Numbered from the stretch's first letter, positions 1 to 11,500 are shown. The stretch: 62,000 bases of DNA from Chrysomallon squamiferum (GCA_012295275.1 CM022676.1:15204622-15266621), one strand, 5' to 3'. Made by a program: numbers and translations. Notes: generated by a model from the sequence alone, not told the origin.

Positions 1-300
1 TACTTTGTCACACTCAACTCGCTATATCTTCACCGCCAATTAACGGAACTTTATAATTCTAAAACTGCCTTCAAAAGTTCGTAAGTGCGTACTTTTCTGT
101 AAATATATTTGTGTATGTGTTTGTTTTTGTGTGTGTGTGTATATATATGTATGTATGTGTATGTGTATGCATGCATGTATATGTGTTTGTATGTATGTAT
201 GTTTCCACTTGCATATATACATACATAAACATACATGCATCCGTCAGTATAATAGTGAAGAATAAACAAAAAGTAACTGGTTTCTGGTTTCTTTGTTTCA
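1..300. other. 5' flank / presumed intron upstream of copy A
   Basis: No gene is visible. The stretch holds a GT-rich microsatellite with gtat/catg variants (about 110-240) and ends in a polypyrimidine tract. The equivalent stretch in copy B starts at 15914. Short open frames here on both strands are products of the microsatellite. Confidence 0.6.
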
Positions 301-301
301 G
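283..301 (+). other. Predicted 3' splice site in the 5' UTR of copy A
   Basis: A pyrimidine-rich run (ggtttctttgtttcag) ends in AG at 300-301 and is conserved in copy B (AG at 16221-16222). It would join an unseen upstream 5' UTR exon to the exon that carries the start codon at 541. Inferred from sequence pattern only. Confidence 0.45.
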
Positions 302-540
302 TGTGCTATTAAGGAGTTTTATTTACTTCACAAAATAAGGTTATATTGAAACGAGTAAACCTAAACTGAAACGTCAAAACATGAATTGAAAGTGGAAAAA
401 ATCCGTCTTGTACACCAAAAGACAAGGTGAAACATTAAACATAACGGTAAAATGAAACAAATGACATTAATAAATTAAGTAGTCAGAAGATAAATTGAAA
501 GATGAAAAGATAAGAAGACACGTGAAATAACAAAAACATA

Positions 541-813
541 ATGTGTTCAAAATACGGAGGAGTAAATGATTCTTACCTGGAGGACAAACTGGAGAAGGAC
601 GATGAATCATTGCAGTTTGAACTGAATAAACTGGAGGATGATGATGAAAAACTGCAGTTTGAACTGAATGAATTGAAGGATGATGATGAAATACAGCTGT
701 TTGATCATAAAAAAATGAAGGAGACGAATGATGAAGCACTGCTGCTTGAACTGAACGAATTGAAGGAGAAAGACAATGAAAAACTGTTGTATAAACTCAA
801 GGATAGACAAAAA
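541..813 (+). repeat. N-terminal acidic/Leu ~15-residue repeats (copy A)
   Basis: About five degenerate units of the type LQFELNKLEDDDEK (also LLLELNELKEKDNEK), ~42-45 bp each. Regular leucines with charged residues suggest a coiled coil or helical bundle. The same repeats occur in copy B (16446-16720), with substitutions such as KLEDDDE to KQKDDDE. I do not recognise this N-terminal addition from vertebrate ZNFX1. Confidence 0.7.
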
Positions 814-3800
814 TAGTTTTTCAGACTTCTGACTCAAAGAAGACTTTCGTCAAGTGATGTGTGTTTGATAACAAAATTACTAGCAAAGTCGTGCAGCTGC
901 GAAGTACACACAGAACAAGTATTTAACCTTCTACTTGATGTCGAGAGATCGCTGTTTTTAGAACGCACCGTTCCGCCACTGTTGAGGGAGATATCTGCTG
1001 ATTGTTCAGTAGCTGCTGAGAAAATGTCTCTTTCATTTATAGCCGATGTTCTTGACCTGCTTGTACAGTTATCTCTGCGGCTGCCTCATACCATCGTTGA
1101 GGTTGCAGGAGTTAACTCCCTTGTAGACGACGCCGTGGCCATTTTAAGAAAACGTGGGTTGTCTGTCCCTGAGACAATAGACATGAAAACAAAACAACTC
1201 TTAGAACTGAAAACGTCAATGATGAAAAAGGCTCAAAGTGACAGACTAACAGCAGCAAAGAAACCGTCACTTCCGAATGACTTCAGAAGAATTTCAGGAA
1301 TGCCAACGTACGATGACGTTTATCGCACAAACGCGCCCTTCCTTCGCAGGATGAAGAAAAGAGGTGCGTACTACGATCTCGACGACTACCTCGATGTACA
1401 GTTCAGACTGTTGAGGGAAGATTTCATTCAGCCGTTGTACGAAGCTATTCATGAATATGTGTCGTTTGACAACCATCCAGATAAGAATGTTTCTCTCCGC
1501 ACGTATAAAGGTGTCAGAATACTAAATTCAGATTTCAAAAATGCAAAGTTCGTGTATACTGTGACATTTGACACAAGGAAACTGAAAGACATCCAGTGGG
1601 AGTACACGAAACGACTGAAATATGGTTCTCTGGTGTGTCTGTCGAGCAACGGTTTCAAAACGTTTACCATTGCAACTATTGAATCGGGGCCTAAAAAGCA
1701 TTACAACGGTGTAGTCACAGTTGAGATTTTTGAACAGCATGTTGTAGGCAACACGGGAATCGATATGACGAAGCCGATGATGATGTTGGAAACACCGGCT
1801 TACTTTGAAGCGTATCGCTACGTCTTGTCGTCTCTGCAGAATATTAACAAGCTTCCGTTCGAGGAATACATTGTACACTGTACAACTGAAGTGAAACAGC
1901 CAGCCTACCTGAGAGACAAAGAAAATGTCCACTATCAATTCCAGAACAAGACTAAGACAGCTCAGGTTACAAAAAAGAGAAATATGATTAAAATTTCGTC
2001 CAGGATACCTCTGACTACCCGACGACAAGTATTTTCAGGTATTTTCAGTGAAGAAGCAGACGATGAGGATGAGAGCCACAAAGGCGTTCCTGTTCTGAAT
2101 CTGAACAAGTGGCCCCAGCCAGAGACTCTGAAACTGGAAGCGGCTCAGTTCAAGGCGTTTCAACAAGCCCTGACCAAAGAATTTGTCCTCATTCAGGGCC
2201 CTCCAGGAACGGGAAAAACATACATAGGACTTAAAATAATAGAAACTTTATTAAGAAACAGAGAAGTCTGGAAAGGACACGGAGAAGATCCCATTTTAGT
2301 TCTGTGTTATACGAATCACGCTTTGGACCAATTCCTTGAAGGAATCCTCGAGTTTGAGAAAGAAAATCTCGTTCGTGTTGGAAAAAGAATTAAGAATGAA
2401 AAAGTTAAAACTTATGAAATCAAGGAAATGCGGAGGAAGTTTTACATTCACGGACAAGATTGCGACGAGTTGAAAACTGATTATATTGAGTGTCAGAAAA
2501 GTCTTCTTGAGAAAAAAAAAGCAACATGAGATGATAGATAACGGAATAGTGAGAAATCTGTATCTGACAGGTCATGTTAAAGAGACGCACTATCACCAAC
2601 TCTTACATACTCCTTTTAGAGACTGGTTCCTACCTGTATGGCTCGGAATACTTATTCCTCTTCGAACAAAATTGTATAAATTCCACGGCAGTTCAGAAAA
2701 ATTTGAGGATGATCAGTACGAGCAAACAGAAAACAGAAAACATTACAGACCTTTGCCCACTCGGCCTGGGATTTTACTCATTGACTTCCACACAGTTTTT
2801 AGAGGGATTTCACGCAGTGAAAGTTCTGTTTTGATCACAAACATGAAGTCACGGTCGAGGATGTCAGAAAGAGAAGCTGACGCAGTAGAAGATATCTGGT
2901 CACTCTCACCCAGAAATCGGTGGCGTCTTTACAGGTTGTGGGTGCAACATCTGAAAGAGCAAACTGAGTCAGAGATAGAAGAGCTGCAGGAAAGAGTCAG
3001 TGCTGCTGGAGAAACATACAGAACGGCGAAGCAGGACGCGGACCAGAGAGTGATGAGAAGATGTTCTGTGGTAGGAATGACAACGAGTGCTGCTGCTCGT
3101 TATCAGAAGGTTTTAGAAGAAATAAAACCAAGAATCATCATCATTGAGGAAGCTGCAGAAGTTCTGGAAGGCCACGTGATTGCATCACTGAATTCAGGAT
3201 GTCAGCATCTGATTCTGATCGGAGACCATCAGCAGCTGCAACCAAGTCCCACTGTTTACGCACTCGCAAAACGATATAACCTGGAGTTATCGTTATTTGA
3301 ACGAATGGTTAACAACGGCTTGGAGTGTGTTTGTCTTGAGCAACAGCACAGAATGCGGCCCTGTATTTCCAGAATCATGAAACACATCTATCCTCATCTC
3401 AGAGATCACCCTTCTGTTGAAAATTACCCGGATATCCTGGGCGTTTGTAGTAATGTATTTTTCATAAACCATTGTGAAAATGAAGAAAGAAATGACGAGC
3501 TCGTAAGTCATTTGAACGTGTTTGAAGCGGAATATATTATAGCGCTGTGTCGCTACATTTTGAAACAAGGCTATTCTCCAAAGGAAATCACAGTGTTAAC
3601 TACGTATTCAGCTCAGGTCGTCTATCTGAAGAAGAATATGAAAGACGAAATATTTGAAGATGTCACTGTCACAGATGTTGACAATTACCAAGGAGAGGAG
3701 AATGACATCATACTGCTGTCTTTGGTACGCAGCAATCTGGAGGGGAGTATTGGCTTTCTGAAAACAGACAACCGAGTGTGTGTAGCTCTTTCCAGAGCTA

Positions 3801-5985
3801 GAATGGGACTTTACGTGATAGGAAACTTTACCCTGCTCGGTCAACAGAGTAAATTATGGAAAACCATTACTGACGATTTGAAATCGACCGACCAGCTGGG
3901 AAATGCTCTTGGTCTTTATTGTCGAAATCACGTCAAAGATGAAGGAATAAAAGCTGCGAAAGCAGAAGATTTCAGTTTGGTTCCTGAAGGAGGCTGCAGA
4001 AAGCAGTGCACGTACAGACTGAACTGTGGTCACGTGTGTGAACTGCCGTGTCATCCAGCTGATCCACTTCATCTCAAATACAAATGTCAGAAACCGTGTG
4101 AAAGAATTTTGTGTGAATATCAACATAAATGTCCGCTTCTTTGTTTTGAAGATTGCAAAGAGTGTGTCGTTCCCGTTACCAAGGTGATACCAGCGTGTGG
4201 ACACAAAGTAGAAATTCCTTGCTCTGCCGATGCAAGTACAATCAAGTGCATGAAGCAAGTAAAGCATGTTGGTTTGTACTGCGGGCACGAAATTGACGTT
4301 GTTTGTCACGAACGATATATCACCCCTTGTTATGTAAAATACATGACCGTTCTGGAATGTGGTCATGAAATCGAAGTAGTTTGTCATGAAAGAGACAATG
4401 CAATTTGTAATGTAAAGTGTAGCACCGTTTTGAAATGTGGTCATGAAATCGAAGTGGTTTGTCATGAACGAGACAATGTAATTTGTAATGCAAAGTGTAG
4501 CACCGTTTTGAAATGTGGTCATGAAATCGAAGTAGTTTGTCATGAAAGAGACAATGCAATTTGTAATGTAAAGTGTAGCACCGTTTTGAAATGTGGTCAT
4601 GAAATCGAAGTAGTTTGTCATGAAAGAGACAATGCAATTTGTAATGCAAAATGCAGCACCGTTTTGAAATGTGGTCATATTTGTCGTGGTAGTTGTCACG
4701 AATGTGTTCAAGGTCGACTTCACGTTGCTTGCAAGGAGAAATGCAGGAAACGTCTGCTGTGTGGACACGAATGTGTCAGTGACTGTTCTACGTGTCCACT
4801 TTGTCCTCTGCCGTGTGAGAACAGCTGTGACCATCTGTCCTGTGAAAGGTCATGTGGTGACCCGTGTACAATGTGCCGTGAAAACTGCGTCATCAGGTAC
4901 AAAGGAAGGAACATTCGTAGACGATGTTGTGATGTGTGGAATATGCCACGCTCCAAAAAGCGGTGTATGAAGAAGCTGTCGTGTCAGCACAGATGCATTG
5001 GTCTGGCAGGAGAAAAGTGTCCTGATCTTTGTCGAGTCTGTAACAGAGATGAAGTGAAAGCTTTGCAGGCTGATAGACGAAATTATTCTCTGTTTGTGCA
5101 GCTCGAAGACTGCGGACACATCTTTGAGGTGCAAGCTCTCGACGAGCTGATGGAGTCGAAATCCAACAGAATCCAGTTGAAACGTTGTCCACGCTGTAAC
5201 GTGGTCATTAGACATAGTGGAAGATATAGAGACGTCATCAAACATACTTTACTGGACGTAGATTATATCAAGTATGAATTAATAAAGCAGGAAGAAAAGG
5301 ACTATTACGAAAGCCAAAATATAATCAGTTTGCTTCAGAAGCTTATGGCTCTTAGAAATAACTGTCGTACGTTTGAAAAATATTTTCGTAAGATGGGGAT
5401 CAGTGAACATTGTAAAGACGTGGATCGTTTCCAAACATGGATAACGAAGAAGAGAAGAATATTTACGAAGCAGGATGAATTCGATGCAGACAATGAAACG
5501 AAAAGACTGAAACTGCTAATCGATCTAAAATCAGCTTCAGACGACGCCAACGAGTCACAGAAAATCACAGACAATACAAATGATGTTACTGAAGTAATTA
5601 AAAAGTTCGCTATGGATGGAAATGCCTTTACTCCAGAACGTCAAGAAATAGTTAAATCTCGGGCTCCTTTCCTTCCTTCGAGTGAAATATCTCTTCGTTA
5701 CGTCTCCACAGACAAAATTAGCATGAATTTCAGTATGGAAGGTTGGCTGAAATGTCCAGCAGGTAAGAACACTGTATTTGTTGATCTCTGTTTTAACTAA
5801 AAGCTTGTAAATGTCTCCACATTTACACATTTAAAACAACGTCAAATAGTGTTTTATTAATACCGAAATATTTTCTATTTCTGATTAAAGTACTAAATTT
5901 GTATATCTCATTTTTTGCTGATTTCCATTTTTCCAGGTATTACATATTTCCATTCGATCTATTTTGTTTATAAAAATAATGGTAT

Positions 5986-6032
<47 letters not shown>

Positions 6033-7856
6033 GTTAGTTAGTTAGTTATTTTCAGTTATTATTTCTTTTCTTTATTTCTGTTTTTTTCTTAATTTCTTTT
6101 TCCTTTATCTGTTTTTTTTTTTTTTTTTTTCTTCTTTTTCTGTTGCCTTCGACCTAGATCTAGTAACCTTTACGATAAAGATGGTTCAGTCCCTATGTCT
6201 AGCTATTCCATAGGATATATAAAAATGTTTATTTAGAGCACACCCTGACAGAAATTATAATTCTAGGATCATATTTGTGTTTCAGGGCATATCTATTTTG
6301 ACTATTTCGGGAAGAATGCAGAGTGCGAAATCTGTTCCAGTACAAGAAAAGATGTGGCATCCTCCGAAATGACGTCAAAGAGTGATGCTAACAGTAGGGC
6401 GCCAGATGCAAATACTAACAATGTGACGTCAGAGAGAAATATTGATGGAAGGGTGTCAGACAGAAATACGAGCCGAACTGCGACAGACAGAGACACTAAC
6501 AACAGGACATCGGACAAATATAAGTCGTCACACAGAGATGCTAAAACAAGGGCGTCACACAGAGGTTCTAAAAGAAGAGCTGCAGACACATACACAAAAG
6601 GAAGAGCATCAGAGAGAGATACTAACAGTAGGGCGGCAGACAAAGATGTTAAGACTAGGCTGTCAAACAAAAATACTAATAGAATGGCGAGAGACAGAAT
6701 TACTGACAGATGGTTGTCAGACAGATATACAAATGGAATAACATCAGAGAGAGATACTAACAGAAAGGAAACAGACAAAGCTAATGACAGAAGGGCATCA
6801 GACAAAGCTAATGACAGAAGGGCATCAGACAAAGCTAATGGCAGAAGGGCATCAGACAAAGCTAATGACAGAAGGGCATCAGACAAAGCTAATGGCAGAA
6901 GGGCATCAGACAAAGCTAATGACAGAATGGCGGCAGACAGAGGTGCTAGCAGAAGGGCGTCAGACAGAGGTGCTAGCAGAAGGGCGTCAGATCGACATTA
7001 TAACAGTAAAGTGTTTGTCAACCATACTAACAGAATGGCATCAGATGAAGGTACGTCAGTGGGAGATACTAACAGAAGAGAGTCAGACAGAGATACCAAC
7101 AGAAGAGAGTCAGACAGAGATACTAATAGTAGGGAGTCAGACAGAGATACTAACAATAGGATGGCAGACAGAGATAGTAACCGTGGGCCGTCAGATAGAG
7201 TGTCATCCACATTGGACGCTGAAATTACACTTTCAGATATTCAGATGGAAAAATCACACGTAACACGTTCAGACACCAATTACACAACAACGGAAAAAGA
7301 CAAGGATATTTGCAGAACAAATCGAAACAGGAATAATCCCTCAAATAATTCCAGACCATACAGAGAAAGAGATTTTATGAAAACAAGTACGGAGAAAGAT
7401 CATCTCAGAAGAAAATCCGAGAGCGATTATCCAAGAGCAGATAAAGACAGATACAATCGTAAAACAAAGAGAGACGAGTATTTTCAGAATACAAATAAAG
7501 AGAAAAATTATCCCAGAGAAATTAAAACGACGGATTATCCTAGAGGAAACTTTCACAGAGATTATCAAGGAGAAAAGAGATTCAAGAATTATGCCATAGG
7601 AACGAAACCCAAGGATTGCATCAGACCAAAAACTTGCACCTATTATCGAGGAGGAGAGAAATTGAATGATCATCCGAAAATTACATCAGAACTGGATTAT
7701 CGAGTAACCAACACAGACAGGCGTTATATCCAGGGAAACTCAGACAGTATCTCCAGACTGGATTCGCCTGATACAGATGACACTGTGACGGGACAAAGAA
7801 AAGAAGCATTTAACAGTGACAGAAGAAGTAGTCACCAAATGAGCAGAGAAAAATAA
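541..7856 (+). CDS. ZNFX1-like NFX1-type zinc-finger SF1 helicase, copy A (two exons, internal stop and frameshift)
   Basis: Exons 541-5762 and 6286-7856. The product resembles ZNFX1, an RNA/DNA-binding UPF1-like SF1 helicase (antiviral sensing in vertebrates, small-RNA inheritance in nematodes). Order: acidic Leu-rich repeats; a ZNFX1-type N-terminal region including FRLLREDFIQPLYEA; Walker A GPPGTGKT (2197-2220); motif II region IIIIEEAAEV (~3133-3162); LIGDHQQL; EQQHRMRP; VDNYQGEENDIILLS; VALSRARMGLY; a long CGH-type NFX1 zinc-finger array from ~4024; an RZ-type finger split by the intron; and an Asp/Arg/Ser-rich tail. ATG 541 is the first Met after an in-frame TGA at 496-498. Discounting one extra base, exon 1 has 1740 codons plus one base and the whole gene about 2263 residues; human ZNFX1 is about 1.9 kaa. 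As assembled it is broken: TAG at 814-816 and a +1 shift at 2512-2520, between motifs Ia and II. After the TAG the first in-frame ATG is 1024. It may be a pseudogene, an allele, or affected by sequencing error. Confidence 0.9.
814..816 (+). other. In-frame TAG in copy A (CAG in copy B)
   Basis: Copy A reads gacaaaaatagtttttcag where copy B (from 16707) reads gacaaaaacagtttttcag, a single C-to-T change converting Gln to amber. It separates the acidic repeats from the rest of the helicase. The frame is open again from 817 to the next lesion at 2512. Confidence 0.9.
2512..2520 (+). other. A9 run causing +1 frameshift in copy A (A8 in copy B)
   Basis: After cttgag copy A has nine A, whereas copy B has eight (18417-18424) and stays in frame. 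The extra base brings TGA at 2527-2529 and ends the upstream frame 102 codons after the Walker A lysine-threonine. The downstream frame then runs without interruption to the splice donor at 5763. Homopolymer length is error-prone in sequencing, so this lesion needs read support. Confidence 0.9.
4280..4669 (+). repeat. Five 78-bp (26-aa) NFX1-type zinc-finger units, copy A
   Basis: Units start at 4280, 4358, 4436, 4514 and 4592 and each encodes C-G-H-E-I-E-V-V-C-H-E-R-D-N-x-I-C-N-x-K-C-S-T-V-L-K with Cys at positions 1, 9, 17 and 21 and His at 3 and 10. Units 2-5 are nearly identical in DNA, so they expanded recently. Unit 1 is older and has lost the fourth Cys (Y). The array is followed by CGHICRGSC at 4670. 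Copy B has only three units. Confidence 0.95.
5744..6335 (+). other. RZ-type zinc finger split by the intron (copy A)
   Basis: Joining 5762 to 6286 gives WLKCPAG followed by HIYFDYFGKNAECEIC, matching the C-terminal RZ finger of ZNFX1/RNF213-type proteins (CPxGHxY...C-x-x-C). The Cys and His of CPAGH (5753 and 6288) and the CxxC pair (6324, 6333) are present, while the usual middle Cys is Phe (6306). The domain appears only after splicing, which supports the intron. Confidence 0.8.
5763..6285 (+). other. Intron 1 of copy A (phase 1, GT-AG, 523 bp)
   Basis: Donor GCAG|GTAAG at 5763 and acceptor TTTGTGTTTCAG|GG ending at 6285. Splicing merges G with GG to encode Gly and restores the RZ finger. 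The intron holds a (TTTA)n tract (about 5984-6034) and a T-run near 6112-6130. An unspliced transcript would stop at 5798-5800. Confidence 0.85.
6286..7856 (+). CDS. Exon 2 of copy A: RZ finger end plus long low-complexity tail
   Basis: 522 codons open to TAA 7854-7856. After the CEIC half of the RZ finger comes a tail of Ser/Asp/Arg/Asn/Thr-rich repeats (ASDKANDRR; SDRDTNRRE), then a basic Tyr/Lys/Arg/Asp-rich region of short KDxxRxxx motifs. Highly charged and probably disordered; RD/SD dipeptides recall phosphorylatable RS-like domains, but I recognise no domain. Known ZNFX1 proteins end close to the RZ finger, so this tail is an addition. Copy A keeps it open; copy B does not. Confidence 0.75.
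6777..6938 (+). repeat. Six 27-bp (9-aa) repeats in the copy A tail
   Basis: Units of 27 bp start at 6777, 6804, 6831, 6858, 6885 and 6912 and encode KANDRRASD or KANGRRASD. Copy B keeps three related units (22500-22580). Flanking sequence is built from looser 42-45-bp units (agtcagacagagatactaac). Confidence 0.9.
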
Positions 7857-7857
7857 A
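7852..7857 (+). promoter_or_regulatory. Polyadenylation signal overlapping the stop codon, copy A
   Basis: AATAAA at 7852-7857 contains the TAA stop (7854-7856). It is conserved in copy B at 23547-23552. It is the first AATAAA after the coding end, but use is not proven. Confidence 0.4.
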
Positions 7858-7955
7858 GAAGAAAGAAAACAAGTAATCACAATTATCAATTTATTTTAAT
7901 GTTCTCATACGTACACGTATACATATTATATGTAAAGACAAATACATACAACCAT

Positions 7956-7957
<2 letters not shown>

Positions 7958-8030
<73 letters not shown>
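7958..8030. repeat. (TA)n(CA)n compound microsatellite, copy A
   Basis: About 50 bp of TA repeats followed by about 22 bp of CA repeats directly abut the left arm of the inverted repeat at 8032. The copy B counterpart (23647-23701) has a shorter TA and a longer CA tract. Confidence 0.95.
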
Positions 8031-8031
8031 T

Positions 8032-8182
8032 ACTGGTTGAGAACCACAAAATAAATTTTGAATATATATATATATATATATACATACATACACACATCCA
8101 TTTATACGTAAAAGATGTACACACAATCACCACAGATACCTACTCACATATTTGATAATTTATTTTGTGGTTCTCAACCAGT
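8032..8182. repeat. Perfect 26-bp inverted repeat with ~100-bp spacer, copy A
   Basis: Arms 8032-8057 (actggttgagaaccacaaaa...) and 8157-8182 (...tttgtggttctcaaccagt) are exact reverse complements. The arms contain GTGGTTCTCAACC, similar to ends of non-autonomous hAT elements, though oriented so that the hAT-like ends face outward from the spacer. A transcript crossing it could form a 26-bp stem. Copy B keeps it with a few mismatches. Confidence 0.9.
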
Positions 8183-8389
8183 CAGAGTAAAAACAATGTA
8201 TTTATTATTATTTTACAGAGTTGTTCAAAGTAAGGATTTTAACAGAAACGAAATCTGTGCCTGGTCAATTTCTACTTAAAACAACCATACAGACACTGAA
8301 GAGAAGATTGAGACGAGTATAGTGATGAAGTCGGTGACGATGATGTTGATAATGTTGCTGCTGCTGTTGACATATATAAACACATGTTT

Positions 8390-8494
8390 CTAATAATACG
8401 GTTTTCGTTTAAAATGTCACTGTATATTGCTAATAATACATTTTTGTTTACAGTTACCCTGTACAATTCTAAGAAAACGTTTTTGTTTAAAGTT

Positions 8495-8528
<34 letters not shown>

Positions 8529-11500
8529 CTATTAATATGTTTCTGTTTAAGGTTTCACTGTATATTTCTAATAATACGTTTTGTTTGAAACTTCACTATA
8601 TATTTCTAATAACGCGTTTTTGTTTAAATTACCATGTATATTCCTGATAACACATTTTAAGTTTTACTGTATATTTCTAATAATTTGTTCTTCTTTAATG
8701 TTACTCTGTATATTGTCTAATAATACGTTTTTGTTTAAAGTTACCCTGTATATTTTCTAATAATACGTTTTTGCTTAAAGTTAACCGGCATATTTCCTAA
8801 TAATACATATATCGGGTATATGTTCTAACAATACGTTTTCGCTATAATTCGAACTGAATATTTTCTAACTATACGTTTTTGTTTAAAGTTTTTCTGTATA
8901 TTTTCTAAAAATGCATATTTGTTTAAAGTTTCACTACATATTTCTAATAAAACGTTTGTGTTTAACGTTAACCTGTATAATTCCTAATAATACGTTTTTG
9001 CATAAAGTTTCACTGTATAACTGTAATAATACGTTTTTGTTTAAAGTATCACTGTATATTTTTTTGTTTTTTTGTTTAAAAGTATCGCTGTATATTTCTA
9101 ATACATCGTTTTTGTTTAAAGTTATCCTATATATATATATTCCTCATAATATCTTTTTGGTTAAAGTTTCACTATATATTCTAATAATACTCTTTCGTTT
9201 AAATTTTCCCTGTATATTTTCTAATAATACGTTTTTGTTTAAATTTACCCTGTATACTTTCTAACAACTCGTGTTTCGTTTAAAGGTTCACTGTATATTG
9301 TAATAATAACTTTTGCTTAAAGTTATCGTGTACATTTTCTATTAATACGTTTTTGTTTACAGTTATCCTGTATATTTTCTAATAATACGTGTTCGTTTAA
9401 AGTGTCAGTGTATATTTCTAGTAAATCGTTTTTGTTTATTATTAACCTGTATATTTTGTAACAACTCGTATTTTGTTTAAAGTTATCCTATGTATTTTCT
9501 AATAATATATTTTTGTTCAAGTTTCACTGTATATTTCTAACAATACGCTTTTGTTTAGAGTTAACCTATATATTCTCTAATAATATATTTTTGTTTAAAG
9601 ATATCGTGTAGATTTTCTAATAATACATTGGTTGTTTAAAGTTACCCTGAATGTTCTGTAATAATACAAGTCTGTTTAAAGTTATCATCTATATTTTCTA
9701 ATTATAAGTGATTTTTTAAAATTTGCCTTCTATATTTTCTAATAATAGGTGTATTGTTTAAAGTTGTCCTCTATATTTTCTGATAATGTATATTTGTTTA
9801 AAGTTGCACTGTATATTTCTAATAAAACGTTTGTGTTTAACGTTAACTTGTATATTTCCAAATAATCCGTTTATGTATAAAATTTCACTGTATAACTGTA
9901 ATAATAATTTCTTCTTTAAAGTTGCACTGTATATTTTCTAATAATACATTTTTGTTTAACGATATCCTGTATATTTTCTAATAATCCGTTTTTATTTAAA
10001 GTATCTCTGTATATTTCTAATAAATCGTTCTTGTTTAACATTAATCCGTATATTTTGTAACAACTCGTGTTTTGTTTAAATTTACCCTGTATACTTTCTA
10101 ATAATATATTTTTGTTTAAGTTTCTCTGTATATTTCTAATAATATGCTTTGCTTTAAAGTTATGCTGTACATTTTCTTATAATAAGTGTTTTGTTTAAAG
10201 TTATCACGTATATTTTCTAATAATACGTTCTTGTTTCAAGTTACCTTGTATATATTCCTAATACTATGTTTTTGGTTAAAGTTATCCTGTGTATTCTCTA
10301 ATAATACGTTTTTGATTAAAGTTATCCTGTATATTTTCTAATAATACTGTTTTGTTTAAAGTATCAGTGTATATTTTTAGTAAATCGTTTTTGTTTAAAG
10401 TTATCCTATATTTTCTAGGAAATATTGTTCGTCGAACGTTACCCTGTGTATTTTCTAATAATACGTGTTTTGTTTAACGTTACTCAGTATATATCCCTAA
10501 TAATACTTCTTTGTTTAAAGTTTTACTGTATATTTCTAATAATACTTATTTGTTTAAAGTTACCCTGTATATTTTCTAATAATACGTTTTTCTTTAAAGT
10601 TACTCTGAATATTCTGTAATAATACAAGTTTGTTTAAAGTTATCCTGTATGTTTTCTAATAATACGTTTTTGTTTAAAGTGTCGTTGTATATATTTCTAG
10701 TAAATCGTTTTTGTTCAATATTACCCTCTATATTTTCTAACAACTCGTGTTTTGTTTAAAGTTACCCTGTATACTTTATAATAATACATTTTTGTTTAAG
10801 TTTCTCTGTATATTTCTAATGATATGTTTTTCTTTAAAGTTATGCTGTATATTTTCTTATAATAAGTGTTTTGTTTCAAGTTACCCTGTATATTCTCTAA
10901 TAATATGTTTTTGTCTAAAGATGTGTTTCAAATTTTCTGATAATACATTTGTATTTAAATTCACCATCTATATCTTTTAATAATACGTTGTTGTTTAAAG
11001 TGATCCTACATTTTCTAATAATACATTTTTGCTTAAAGCTGCACTATATATTTCTAGTAAATCGTGTTTGTTTAACGTTACCCTGTATATTTTCTGATAA
11101 TAATTCGTGTTTTGTTTAACGTTATGCAGTATATATTCCTAATAAGGTTTTTGTTTAAAATTTTACTCTATATTTCTAATAATGCTTATCTGTTTAAAGT
11201 TACCCTATAAATTTCCTAAATATACGTGTTTTGTTTAAAATTGCCTGTATATTTTTGAATAATTTGTTTGGCTGAGAGTTTCACTGTATATTTCTAATAA
11301 AACTGTTTTGTTTAACGTTACCCTGCATATTTTCAAACAATTCGTTTTATTTTATTTTTATTTGTTTGGTTTTTGGTTTTGTTTTTTTAGGTATCCAGTA
11401 TCTTTTCCAATAATAAATTTTTGTTTAAAACTTCACTGTATATTTCTAATAAATACTTTTTGTTTAATATTACCCTGTATATTTTCTAATAATATGTATT

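Noticed and set aside
361-520. GAAA-rich stretches before the start codon resembling interferon-type response elements
   Set aside because: Spacing does not match the GAAANNGAAA pattern, the copies differ, and the stretch is probably transcribed 5' UTR.
2512-2520. Programmed frameshifting at the A-run of copy A
   Set aside because: Copy B has A8 and no shift there; no conserved stimulatory structure is evident. Simple insertion or base-call error is more likely, though slippage on A9 cannot be excluded.
3854-4834. 326-codon minus-strand open frame across the zinc-finger region
   Set aside because: It is the antisense shadow of the helicase exon; its repeats (MTTFQNGA...) are the reverse reading of the 78-bp zinc-finger units.
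5763-5800. Reading the helicase to the stop at 5798-5800 as the true C-terminus
   Set aside because: A consensus donor at 5763 and the RZ finger rebuilt with the exon at 6286 argue for splicing; kept only as a possible intron-retention isoform.
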